Origin: Crossaster papposus
Taxonomy: Eukaryota; Echinodermata; Asteroidea; Velatida; Solasteridae
Assembly (NCBI GenBank): GCA_037893245.1
Contig: JBAIAA010000901.1
Coordinates: 1-64,000, forward strand
DNA: 64,000 nucleotides
Direction: 5' to 3'
Below the pieces are notes generated by a model. That model was not told the origin of the DNA and searched no databases. It saw only the letters and a list, made by a program, of their open reading frames with translations. Positions 42,879-53,199 of this stretch are shown one piece after another. The number at the start of each line of letters is the position of its first letter. Within the stretch, counting starts at the first letter, position 1. The position numbers and the translations under genes are program-made.

Positions 42879-43268
42879 GCGAATATATTTTTCCCAAACC
42901 TAACTGGCAGATTTCATGAATTATTCAGTAGTTGCATTGGTCACTGTACAACACTTAGGTTCTAGGTCCCTTTTTTCCCTTATATTAAAAATACTCCAAA
43001 GATATCCATTTTACCAGGAAAAACGAAGTGACCTACAGCAGGATTCGAACCAGGGATCTTTGATCTATAACCCATCCCACTATCCACTACACTACGTATA
43101 GCAGCTCGACAACAGCTGTTCTTTAAAGTGATTTAATGTAACAAGTTAACTAAATAACAACAAAGCTGTGACGTCATGTTTTATTCCGATGAATAAACAT
43201 AACTTCTCATCCAAACTACTGAATAATTCATGAAATCTGCCAGTTAGGTTTGGGAAAAATATATTCGC
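42879..43268. mobile_element. TIR element, 390 bp, with internal tRNA-like promoter
   Basis: Both ends are the same inverted sequence of about 55 bases, starting GCGAATATATTTTTCCC. GGCCG flanks it on each side (42874-42878 and 43269-43273). Inside, on the minus strand, lie consensus Pol III A and B boxes. It interrupts the 3' untranslated part of the Rex/Babar-like LINE. No protein is encoded. Confidence 0.75.
43036..43110 (-). ncRNA. tRNA-derived sequence (A and B boxes) inside a TIR element
   Basis: The minus strand reads TAGTGTAGTGG (A box consensus, about 43085-43095) followed by GGTTCGAATCC (B box, 43041-43051) at a tRNA-like spacing. A full cloverleaf cannot be drawn: the D arm and acceptor arm do not pair. 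It is therefore a tRNA relic or a SINE head, not a working tRNA gene. Confidence 0.5.
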
Positions 43269-43560
43269 GGCCGGGGCAGCGTTGGCCGGTCACGGGTGGC
43301 TACACGGGGGTTGGAAAAATTCCCAGCCTGTTGTTGTCTTGATGTCCCTATGTGACCGGTTGGCGTTGTTTTGGCGGGTGCATTTTTGTTAGTGTGCGGG
43401 TTTTTTGTTTTTTGTTGCTTTGTATTTCTAATTTAACTTATTTTGTAATTTATATAGTTTTTATATTGATTGTGTATACTTGTATTCGGCCAGTGGATGC
43501 CAAGTTTCTATGTTTTTAACGTGGACAAATAAATAAATCTATCTATCTATCTATCTATTT

Positions 43561-45429
43561 ATCACGATATGGGTATTGCGCTCTTAAGCATAGTCAGGCG
43601 AATTATAACTGGTGATTTCAAATGTACACATCTGATCATTTTCAAAAACGCGTGTTGGACACTGTATGCGCAGTTGTCGTCACACGAACACAAAATATAG
43701 CAGTGATATACTGAATTTAAAAAAAATCTGTCTGTACTGTGAACCCCATGCATTTTATCATGCTATTTTCGAACGAAAATGTCAGAAAATGGCATCTCCT
43801 CAAAAATTGTTCGTGTAGATCGTGCCTGTGTACCTGGCTTTGCGGGCGTTTGAGAAATCACTGAATTCGGGGAGCGATGCACAGAGCTCATTGAGTGCCA
43901 ATTTGTACGTGTTTCAATGCTTCGCTTTGAGGTAGCGATCTATACGTATTTGCTGTATGAGATGCGGCTCGATCGTGAGCGTGGAAGAATAAATGAGATA
44001 CCTTTCAACGTTGATGGCCCCCTCCCTCCCCTCCCCCCTCCTCCTAAGTGGTCCTGTGTAGGAGTTGGCTAGCGTAAGAGTTGACCTGTTCCCACTGCAT
44101 CATGGACAGAAACCCACGTGGTCGTCTCGTGGTAAATAGTACCCAATAGTACCAAAATGTACCCAATTAAAAATAAATATTTGTTTACGAGAGGGGTTAA
44201 CCATAGTACATGCACATCATTTAACTGGTGAAACGTGCAACGCGACACGGCAATGTTTCTTACAAATAATTGTAAGGGGTTAAGCTTGCATTTTTATTAA
44301 AATTTGGTAAAATGTGACTTTTTGAAAAAAATATTGTATAAGGGGATTCTTGCATTTGTATTAACATTGGCTAAAATGCGACTGAACGTAATTGCAATCG
44401 CGTCCTGGCCCGACGGCTATAATACCTAGCGTGTTTTTGCCAGTCCTCATTTGCGTTTGCCGCTTCAACCTGTGAAGATCAACACTTCGAAGAATTCCGA
44501 CATTAACATTTACGAGCATCATACCTCCAAAGAGGAGTGGATCGGAAAGACAGGCCATGAGAAAATCAGCCAGTACTAGTACTGCCAGTACTAAGCCCGG
44601 TCCCTAGTGGGATCGAAGTACGGCAATTTCGTTTGTAGTACATGTACGTCCATTTCGTCTAATTGCAGAACGGGATGGCCGCAAGAAAATCTGGAGTAGG
44701 CTAAAAGTTCCGGAGCACCCTTTCCGTCTGAGACCGTCCATGAAGTTCGTAAACAGTTGCTACTACGTCCATTTCGTTCGCACATAGTTTGAGCCCGTTC
44801 GGCAACATTAGCAAGAACGTAGTGTGAACTAGTTTGGTGTGATGGGGGCCTAAGTACCTACAAATGATATGAATCATGCAAGTTGTTTACCTAATGAATC
44901 GAAGCTCTTTTTTATTCACAATACATTTATATCCTATACTTCTTCATATAAATGTACAAACACGTGTGCTTTTGTATACTAATTTAAAAGAGATACATGT
45001 AGTATATACCCGGTACATAAAACATGATTAATTATCATTTCAAAACATTGTGGATATTTTTTCAGATTTAACTCGCCGTGAGGAATTAAAAATCAGTAAT
45101 TGGTGTTCATGTTTGCATGAATATACAGCGGTTTTCATTCCACCTTCCCTTTTTCCCAAAAATAGCCATAGAAAATGACAAAACCCCTATAAGAAATGTT
45201 GGAAACATATAAACCAGTGAAATGGAACCACCAAGCATTCCAAAACTGTTTTTAGATCGCTTCTTGGTCTTAGAAAAGACCTGAGCCGCATGATTTTGGG
45301 ACAAAAGAACCACTACTAATATTGAAATTGAAATCACTAGTAGCCGGTGTCATAATGAAAATCACACTTCTATGGAAATCGAACCCTTTTTTCCTATTAT
45401 CGGTTAAACCCTCTCAGGTGACAGGTTAC
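43561..45429. other. No gene recognised
   Basis: Only short open frames without recognisable motifs occur. A pyrimidine-rich stretch lies at about 44025-44045. No terminal repeats or splice-like exon structure were found. Confidence 0.4.
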
Positions 45430-45737
45430 CCTTCTAAATATCTTCACTTAAACATGCGCAATACTACCAATGAGCCAACATTTTATGGGGTCTGAAATTA
45501 ACGCTACACCAGTCTACTTAGGCGTAAGGCTAGTAAAGTCATTAGCGTTGAGGTTTGTTGTCTGCACAATTATTTTATTTGACTGGGTTTTTAGACTGGG
45601 TAGTATGCTTACATGCGTGTTTTGTTTTCTTTATTTATTTGCGATTAATAAATACCTAGGATAGTTGAAGGCTTCTGATAGGCCGAGACTCGATCACGTG
45701 CAGGGCATTATATGTAGTAATATCATGGGTTTTCCAA
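45430..45737 (-). repeat. Downstream flank of gene B, left part
   Basis: The sequence from 'acttaaacatgcgcaatac' matches 63421-63603 at the right edge of the window. The homologous sequence there continues directly into 'aacaaaaactgtggtccc', which in this block is found only at 47249. The 1.6 kb between is therefore inserted material. Confidence 0.65.
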
Positions 45738-47063
45738 GGGCCGTTTTCTAAACCCCGGCTTTGGGCTGCATTTTGGCCACATTAAAGACGTTTTTCTAGT
45801 TCCGGATCGCATACAATATTTAGGCTGTTTTCGGCAAGTCTAATCCTCGAAATTTAAATTAAATAGGTTTAGTAGTTTACCTTGAGTGATGAAGAAACTA
45901 CAGTTTTTGTTTCGATATTTATGCTCTTCTTTATTTCAAAATACGACGTCAAGTATACCGACATCCCTTTTTCTAGTTGCAGATCAGTTTAACCAATTCC
46001 GGATCGAGTAAAAAACTGCTTCGTACATGAAAGATTATCACGCTAGAACCAACCCGAATCAAGCCTATATTTCTGATAAAGTATTCATTAATTTATATAA
46101 ATACAGTTTAAAATAAATTTCAAATACTTTCACTTCCAATAAAGTTTAAAAAGAGGACTTGCAAGGAAATGCTTTGAAATGTTTTGTCCGTGTACGTGTG
46201 TACTGTGGCGCGCGGCAACGAGCCGATAAACTTTGTCCCACAGAACACGTCATAATTATGAAATCGCTTGCGCGCGTGTAGTTGATGCATGTATTTTACG
46301 GGCGATCCGGAACTAGGAAAAAATGAACGTTCAGTCTTTGGCAGATTTTTTAATACTGGAGACTTATTTTTACTTATGTATCAAGAAGCTTGTATGTTTC
46401 TTTTCAAAATGCACTAAAACAAATAGTATTGGAGACCAAGCCATAACAAGGTAGATTTTTATTTGAAGCGATCCGGTGTCGTGCCAAAAGGTGTCCGGTG
46501 CGAAATAGTGTCCGGTGGGCATGCGCAGTAGAGGCCGGACACTATTTGGCACGTAATACGTGCCAAATAGTGTCCGATGCAAAATAGTGTCCGCGGGCGC
46601 GCATTCATGCATTGTGGACAGTATGGGTACGGGCACGTGTTTTGAAACAGAACAGTCCCACGAAAAACACAAGTTCTTGGGCAAAAAACGTTACGAAATA
46701 AACTATCAATTAGCTAGTTAGGCCTAGACAAATACACAAATCCTTAGCAATCACAGATAAAAAAGAAAGCTTTCTAAATATGGCAAAAGGAACTTGTAAC
46801 ACGTCTTCTCAGCTCAACAGCAAGCACGCAATAAATAGGATGCACACTTAGCGCGGACACTATTTGGCAAGCTTCCGTAAACAATGTGACGTCATAGGCG
46901 TACGACCAATCACATGGCGGACCGGACACTATTTCGCACCGGACACCTTTTGGCACGACACCGGAACTAGGAAAAATCCGGAACTAGGAAAACAACTGTA
47001 CCACTGCTAAACTACATGAACAAAGCCAAAATACGGAAACAAAGCTGCGTTTGTAAAACGGCC
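45738..47063. mobile_element. Foldback-like element with long imperfect inverted ends
   Basis: The left part (GGGCCGTTTTCTAAACC...TTTTCTAGTTCCGGAT, 45738-45808) is mirrored by the right part (ATCCGGAACTAGGAAAAC...GTAAAACGGCC, about 46974-47063). Extra copies of 'gatccggaactagg' occur at 46305-46318. The block is absent at the matching position near 63605. It has no coding capacity. A further MITE is nested in it at 46477-46960. Confidence 0.55.
46477..46960. mobile_element. MITE with 40-bp perfect TIRs and CCGG target duplication
   Basis: The ends TGTCGTGCCAAAAGGTGTCC and its inverted copy continue as perfect inverted repeats for about 40 bases. CCGG flanks it on both sides (46473-46476 and 46961-46964). 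The uninterrupted target 'gatccggaactagg' is present next door at 46305 and 46974. The motif CGGACACTATTTGGCA recurs inside in both orientations. It is non-coding. Confidence 0.8.
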
Positions 47064-47860
47064 TAGAAGAAGAAGCCGCGAAGTCGCGAAATTCGGAGTA
47101 TTTTTACCATTTTTCTCGTTAAAAAGGTATTTATTACAGGTAATAACAGTGCGAGAACCCGGTTATTACTGCGTGGTAATGACCGGGTTGGGGATGACCG
47201 CTGGTAATGGATCGAGCCGAACTGTTATTACCTAATTGGAACATAACAGAACAAAAACTGTGGTCCAACAATTTTCGGAAAGGATGCAGTCTACTAAAAC
47301 TATATTATAAAATATCAAGATGGCTCTGGAAAATACAAGTCAACTCGTCAAGGTTAATTGTGATATTTACAGGTCATCACACCAGCAGTTAACTATCAGC
47401 CTTAAATTGTAAAGAAACTAATTATAATATTCACACACGCACCGAATTTAGCCATTGATTTATGTACGTTTCTCCAAATTAATTTTCATCTTTATAATGT
47501 TAACGTCTCTTACAAATTATACTTCCTTCATGTAATGAAAAAGAAATATGTAAATGTAAAATAGTGAAAGTTGCCACCAAAATGGCTCTTTTATAAGAGT
47601 GGGTTAATTTACGCTTTTCGAGTGGTTTGTTTCCCACTCTGCTAGAGTGACTCTGAAATTTGCATTTTTGAATTGAATTCTTTTATTATCAAACATGTTG
47701 ATGAGATATTCAAAAGCTGGTAATAATCTTGCGCCGTATTTCAAGGTATCACTTGTTTTATTGGTACTTGTGACTTTTATTCAATTGTCGAACGAAGCTC
47801 TACATGTTTGTGTTTTATTCCATCAACGATACAATTGGCATGTTTGCTTGCAATGTCGCA
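47064..47860 (-). repeat. Downstream flank of gene B, right part
   Basis: From about 47247 this matches the downstream flank of gene A (19750-20450) and the window's right edge (63607-63990). From 47064 to 47240 the sequence is extra, including an 'aggtatttatt' that is inverted relative to 'aataaatacct' at 45648. A candidate AATAAA for gene B lies at 47776-47781 on the minus strand. Confidence 0.55.
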
Positions 47861-50833
47861 TCACACCTGGTGATACATCTTGACTGAGTCGAAGTCAGCC
47901 ACTGCCAGCTGCTCATCTGATGTGAATGTGAATCCGAGGGGATAGTACAGACCCTGTGCAATGCACTTGAGAAATCCACCTTGAGGGTCATAGTGGTGGA
48001 TATGACCCGTGTTATAACCATTATGCATCGCAACATAGATACCTGAGCTATCAATGTACACACCGCTGCAGCACTTTACTGGTTGACCATTGATGGTGGG
48101 TTTGATGGTGCGCTGTGTAGTACCATTTCCATCAGCAACATTTACTGTCTGTGACCATGATGAACTAATGACAATTATATCATTGCTGTATACAGCTATA
48201 TAGCAAGGTTTTACCTTGACTGGTATGGTACGTAGGAGCTCACCATCAGTGGGACTGTGTTCAGTCAACACCATCCTATTGGCATCACCTACTACGATGG
48301 TACCATCATTCTTGACAGCTACACTCTTGAGGTCAACTGCGGTCTTACCGACCTCACTCGGTGGCACTGTTGGGAACTCGTAGGCCAGCGTGTTGTCGCT
48401 GTTGAACACCTTTACATGGGATGCGTTTGGGTCAACAACCACCAAACGATTGTTGGTGCGTGTAGCTGCGATTCTGGATGGAGCTGTAGGAGTCATGACA
48501 AACAAACATATGCAGTTATTGCACAATCCTTTCAACACAAACATTTTTGAAAGAGTGAAAACTGCAGTAAAAGAAATGTCTGTCACAGAATACAATGTAC
48601 CTTGTCAAGGTTTGGTATACACGCTTCAGAAATCAACGCGTCTTATAATTCACCTTGCATAATCTGTAGAATGTCATGGCCCAGTGGTTACGCTGTTCGA
48701 CTCATGTACGATGGTGCTTGGGTTCGAACCCGACCAGGAACATGGTGTTTGTGCCCTTGGGCAAGACACTTAACTACAATTGCCTCTCTATCTCCACCCA
48801 GGAGTATAAATGGGTACCTGTGAGGGTCGAGGCCGATTGAGCGCCTATAAACGGCTGCCGCGTGGTCCAGGGCCTGATGAACGGGGGTAATAACTGTAAA
48901 GCGCTTTGAGATCGTTGATACGATGTAAAGCGCTATATAAGCACGAACATTATGTTTGGTGTTTATCTATGCCCCGGATCGTGGGGCATTGTCTGTGTGG
49001 ACAATGTAAATACAAAAATACACTGCAAAAACTTGTGTTTATCGAGTAAACAATTTTCTTAACACTTTCTTGCTCTCAGTTTGTAAACATGTTTACATGC
49101 TGAACATGTTTAGCACGAAGATGGATATGGTTTAGTAATTAAACACCGATGTTTAGGAATTGGACACAGGTGTTTAGCTGCTGAACATAACTGTTAGAAA
49201 ACAAAATGTGTGAACCTGCGTATACCGATGTTTACGCGAAAATATGTCTTTAATCAAATCCACAGTATTACATTTAATGTATCAGATGTATTTTTCTTGG
49301 ACTTCCCATCGTTTGCAAAGAGCTTCAGGAATAAAGCAAATCAAATTACTGAGGTAGAATATCAATTTTTGGTTTGTCCACTTTTGAAATGTTGTGTTCA
49401 TAAAACATACATTGTACATTGAGGTTGAAAATTATTCCCATGCCATGAATACCAACTTATTCAATAGATCATTTTGTTTCAAATTTATTGTTCAAGTGCA
49501 TAATTTCGCAGATGGCAGGTAATTTTAACTTACATCCTTGCATCGGGATCGTGCTTTTCTGGTTGCCATCGATGCTGCAGATCACAACTCGTTTGTTGCC
49601 GTAGTCAGTCACGGCAATCTCATCAGGGTGACGAGCAGCAATGCCATGAGCCCCATTAAACTCTCCTGGACCGCTTCCTTGTCTACCAAACTCACCACAC
49701 AGCTCCCACTTGCCTTCCGTCACTACCACCTCACCCAGACTGATGTCACCAACACCCTCACTCTGCTTGAACTTCAGGAATGCCAGCCTGTCATCAACTC
49801 TAGAAATAGCCTGACCAGCCAACAGTTTCAAGTCTTTGTTGATTTTAGGATAGAGTGACAGGAAGTCACTATCTGATGCAGTCCTTGTCACCTCTCTAGC
49901 TGTATCTAGTGAAAACTTAAACCTCTCCACAGCCAAACTCGCGGTTTTCTCACATTCTTCCAACTTCTGCTCACGATCCGTTTGAATGTGTTTGATGTCG
50001 TCAAGGATGCGATTTTCTTGGGCCGTGATCTCTGCTCTTATCTTAGCTGCTTTGTCTCGCACTTCTGTCTTGACCTTCTGAATTGTGAGATTTAAATCTT
50101 CTTTCAGTCTTAAGACTTTTCCCCTTGATTCCTGGATTGCCTTTATTGAGTTTTCAAGTGGAGAAAACAGAACAGCTAATGATTGCTTGTACGCCGATAA
50201 AGCCAGATTTCTGTCAATGTACGCGTGTTCTGGCTTACAGTGGTCAACGACGGTACAATCTCGGCAGATCAACACTTCACATGTTGTACAAAAGAACCGT
50301 GCTGCTTCGCCCTCGTGGATCAGACATTTTGAATGTTGTTTTGAATGTTTCTTTGTCAGTGTAACCTTCCCCTCACGAATGTCCTTCAGTGGAGTTACCT
50401 TGTGGTTAGAAGAGGAAGCAAATCGAAGATGTGTTTTGCTACAGGATGAGCACACATTCTGGTCGCAGTCCAGACATCGATACGTTGCCTCGTTTCCCCC
50501 CTCACAAATATCACAGAAAAGACCAGCATCACCCAAGCCCACTACCTTCTCCTGAAGTTCAATCTCCTCAACCAGACCGATTAAATGAAAGTTGGTTTTC
50601 AGACCCTGCACCCCCGCCTCTGGAAGTTTAGTCTCCTGTCGACACACGGGGCAAGGAATCTTTGTACAGCCCTGGTGCTTCGTGCTGCAGTAATTCAGCA
50701 GACATTGTTCGCAGAAGTTGTGCAGGCATTCTAGTAACTTAGGCCGTTCGTATCTCTCCTGGCAAATGCAGCACTCAAGATGATATCTGCTAATTGTCTC
50801 TAGAGCTGAACTTACTGCAGGTCCAGTCGCCAT
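47861..50833 (-). CDS. TRIM-NHL RING E3 ubiquitin ligase, gene B (two coding exons)
   Basis: The probable product is an E3 ubiquitin ligase, close to gene A. Coding exons are 50833-49534 and 48483-47861, joined at a phase-1 intron with a normal GTAAGT donor and CTACAG acceptor, giving 640 residues. Visible parts are a C3HC4 RING (about 21-64, starting CCICQERY), B-box 1 (CDICEGG, about 107), B-box 2 (CLIHEGEAARFFC, about 170-203), a coiled coil, and about six NHL blades, with signatures such as 'NRLVVVD' and 'GTIVVGD'. No filamin domain is present. The start MATGP follows a CTCACACAG acceptor, implying a 5'UTR intron. Compared with gene A it lacks one residue near the N terminus and has one extra Ser in exon 2. 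NHL propellers of related proteins bind RNA or protein; the target here is unknown. Confidence 0.87.
48674..48950 (+). mobile_element. tRNA-derived SINE in the gene B intron
   Basis: An A box TGGCCCAGTGG (48677-48687) and a B box GGTTCGAACCC (48721-48731) head the element. They are followed by a body containing 'cttgggcaagacacttaa' and a tail with 'taaagcgctttgag' and 'gtaaagcgctatataa', features common to SINEs of fish and marine invertebrates. The gene A intron lacks it at the matching place (about 21430), so it arrived after the gene duplication. Confidence 0.8.
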
Positions 50834-50839
50834 TTTGTT

Positions 50840-50855
50840 CTGTGTGAGAAAAACA
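50840..50855 (-). other. Splice acceptor of a 5'UTR intron in gene B
   Basis: The minus strand reads CTTGTTTTTCTCACACAG followed by AACAAAATGG, a pyrimidine tract and AG directly ahead of the start codon. The same arrangement is found in the other three exon 1 copies. Confidence 0.6.
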
Positions 50856-51870
50856 AGAAGAATGTGTTCATGTATTTATTAATAGGGATCGACAGAGAAC
50901 TCTAGATGTACGTGAATTTTAAAGAAGGGCAAACTCACACTCTTACCAAAACTGCACATCCTCTTCATCCTCGTCATCACTTTCATTTTATATGTGATTG
51001 GTTTTTACATTGCTATTTGCCAATCCAATCTGTTAACCCTAACCCTACCTAGTGCTACTTTTTACTACTAGTAGTAAAAAGTAGTATGCAGTACTCTCAC
51101 TGACTTGTGTGCAATGCCTGTAGTAATTTATAGTATTTGGTACTTCACCCCTTATTGCACTCGTAGTACTTTTTAGCATTGTGTCCCTCTGCTTGCTGAG
51201 TGTGCATGGCCCATGTATGCTGTGTAAGGTGTTCTAAACTCTACAGCAAAAATTGTCACTTGGGACACATTGGGTCAAGGCTGGACTACTGCATTTTTTG
51301 CCAGGTAAGTATTACTGACCTGTATTGCCACTATTAGTACTTTGTAGTTGGCAGTATCTGTACTCTGTCAGTACACACCCAATCATCAGTCACGGAGAGA
51401 CCCAATGCTACAAAATACTAAGTAGTATTCTGTAGTACGCAGTTCTTTAGCCCAAAATAAGGCCTAGGGTGTTAGGGTTAATGAGAGGATTGATAATTTT
51501 AGAAGTAACTTAATAATTACATCCCATCTTGACACCGACAGCCATGCAAGTTGTTACCAAAATATTGAACTGAATTCTATACATAATTTTCAGGGAATTA
51601 AGATGTGGTTCGAGGTCATGTATCATGAATATTTGACCTTTCATTTTCTCCACTGGTGTTATAGTCCATATAGCAGGCATTAATGGGAAGACAATCTAGA
51701 TATAAAATTACGGTTTGGGCTTGGCAAAATTATTTGAGAACATTTGGTGTGTTACTCTAGATGCAGTAGCGACATATATGCTACATCACAAAATGTGCAG
51801 ATATGCAATAAACCATGGAGGAATAAGAAGAAATACATCTACACACTGGCAAAAGTATTAAAGATTATAC
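50856..51870 (-). repeat. Duplicated 5' flank of gene B
   Basis: Outside the insertion at 51037-51477, this is paralogous to 4512-6000 and 12516-13060. It contains the empty sites of two elements found in other blocks: about 51531-51545 for the 4739-5616 insert and about 51785-51800 for the 12803-12958 hairpin. No coding region is seen; a promoter and 5'UTR exon may lie here. Confidence 0.55.
51037..51477. mobile_element. piggyBac-like MITE, TTAA target duplication, 441 bp
   Basis: TTAA stands on each side (51033-51036 and 51478-51481). The ends are inverted: CCCTAACCCTA at the left, and at the right TAGGGTGTTAGGG. The block I copy has a single TTAA at the matching point (about 4684-4688). 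Near the left end a perfect 30-base palindrome centred on ACTAGT occurs (about 51054-51083), and TAGTACT-like words recur throughout. Confidence 0.75.
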
Positions 51871-53192
51871 TAGCGATGGTGGACTTTTTTTTAAGCCAGC
51901 AGCCAGTGCCCTTTTTCCCACCTAGCCATGAAGCAGGTTGAGATAAAACATCTGGTTTTTGTTTGGATAAATTTGACCCAGGCAATCCAAGGTTATGACT
52001 GTTTAAGCTGAGCCTCGTGTGGGGTAAAACCACAGGGAATTGTTGCCTAGCAACCAATAAAACTTTTCTCAATTTTAAAGGGTCTTTTGTTTATACATAG
52101 AGCAAGGCCAGAGCATTCAACCTTTAACACAGTGCTGTTTTGTCTGTTTTCTTTCAGTTAAAGGAGTTTCATCGTGTACAAGCCAAGATTTGCCAAGATA
52201 AAAACAGTGGAAAATGGTCATAAATCACTTCTCAAGGCCATGGATAGCTCTAATGACACATTATAGAATTACGTAACTTTGGGCCTTTTCAGAAAATTGT
52301 ATCTACAAAAATATCTGGCCGATTTTTCTCAATAAAATGAATGTAGAAAAAGAACAGAAATTGAATATTACCTTAAAAAACAACGAAAGTGACCGATATT
52401 CCCATAATTATAATCCAAACAACAACGCGTGTACATACATTATGTACAGTGTACATGTACACCATTGGTCTATAGTCGAGTATACGGAACAGACGCGGCG
52501 TGCCCACGCGCACACGTGCATTGTGTGAAAATTGCGCAACGTGGCGAGTCTGGCATCGGCTCTGTTGCCGGTGTGCGCATTTAGAGGCCGATCACAGACT
52601 GGCTGAAACACAATTTAGTAAACTCTCTTTATCTCACAGTGCCTCTCAATCTCAAGGTACGACCTATACACGAACGGATAGAGCATGACATAGACTTTCC
52701 AATGATATATGGGGGAGGGCGTACTACCTAGGAATCTGAAGTTGTTCGCTTTTTAAGGTTTTCTTTTGTTTTAAGACCTAATTAATATTCATATCGCGTT
52801 TAGTACGCATATGCTAGTTACAGAATCATGTTTTTGCTTTAATTTAAGACTAAAACTGTTAAAATTGATTGGGAAACGGCGATGCCCTCCCGATCTACAA
52901 ATGGAGCCTCTCATTGGCCCACTTTTGGAGCCGCGCGGAGCGGGAAATTTAAAAGTCGATTTTTGCTTTTTGGGCCATTTTCGGACGATGTTTTTGCCTC
53001 AATTTTATATCATATTTTAATCAAAACTGCGGGAAAGTGTAAAAAAGTGAAAGTTTTGTATGTGCCTTGTGTGGAATTACTTGTAACTGTGTTTCCAGAG
53101 AGAAATAATTTATTTTTGACACAAAATATGACATTTGACGTCGTTTTTACCCCCTTTTCGATCCGAGGGCGCCCTTCGTTTCGTCCAGGCTA
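51871..53192. mobile_element. Insertion of 1322 bp with 7-bp target duplication ATTATAC
   Basis: ATTATAC flanks the insert (51864-51870 and 53193-53199). The ends are TAGCGATGG and CCAGGCTA, a short imperfect inverted repeat. Blocks I and II have no such sequence between the flanking matches. No transposase is visible; short open frames show no known motif. The superfamily is uncertain (hAT-like if the duplication is 8 bp). Confidence 0.5.
52042..52058. promoter_or_regulatory. X-box-like motif followed by CCAAT
   Basis: GTTGCCTAGCAAC matches the paired half-site pattern of RFX-binding X-boxes and runs directly into CCAAT. It lies within the inserted segment 51871-53192, about 1.2 kb upstream of the gene B start codon. 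The function is unproven and the match could be chance. Confidence 0.25.
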
Positions 53193-53199
53193 ATTATAC

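Larger units (their letters stand above)
39830..43560 (+). pseudogene. Rex/Babar-like LINE, interrupted by two DNA transposons
   Basis: The reverse transcriptase part of a non-LTR retrotransposon reads left to right with frame changes. From about 39830 there is a Lys/Arg-rich pre-RT region; then 'RKAPGPNGIPNRVL' (40200s), 'YRPIALTSNVMKCFERL' (40410s), an in-frame TAA at 40478, a frameshift near 40710, 'GAPQGCVVSPVLFSLY' and the catalytic 'YADDTVI' (about 40873). A frameshift also lies near 40060. The frame is split at 41356 by a Tc1-like element and resumes at 42594. A second insert lies at 42879-43268. The 3' end is an ATCT microsatellite (about 43537-43558). The style of motifs fits the Rex1/Babar group. 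It is 5' truncated and dead. Confidence 0.8.

Noticed and set aside
43036-43110. A functional tRNA gene
   Set aside because: A and B boxes are present but D and acceptor arms do not pair and it sits inside a TIR element.
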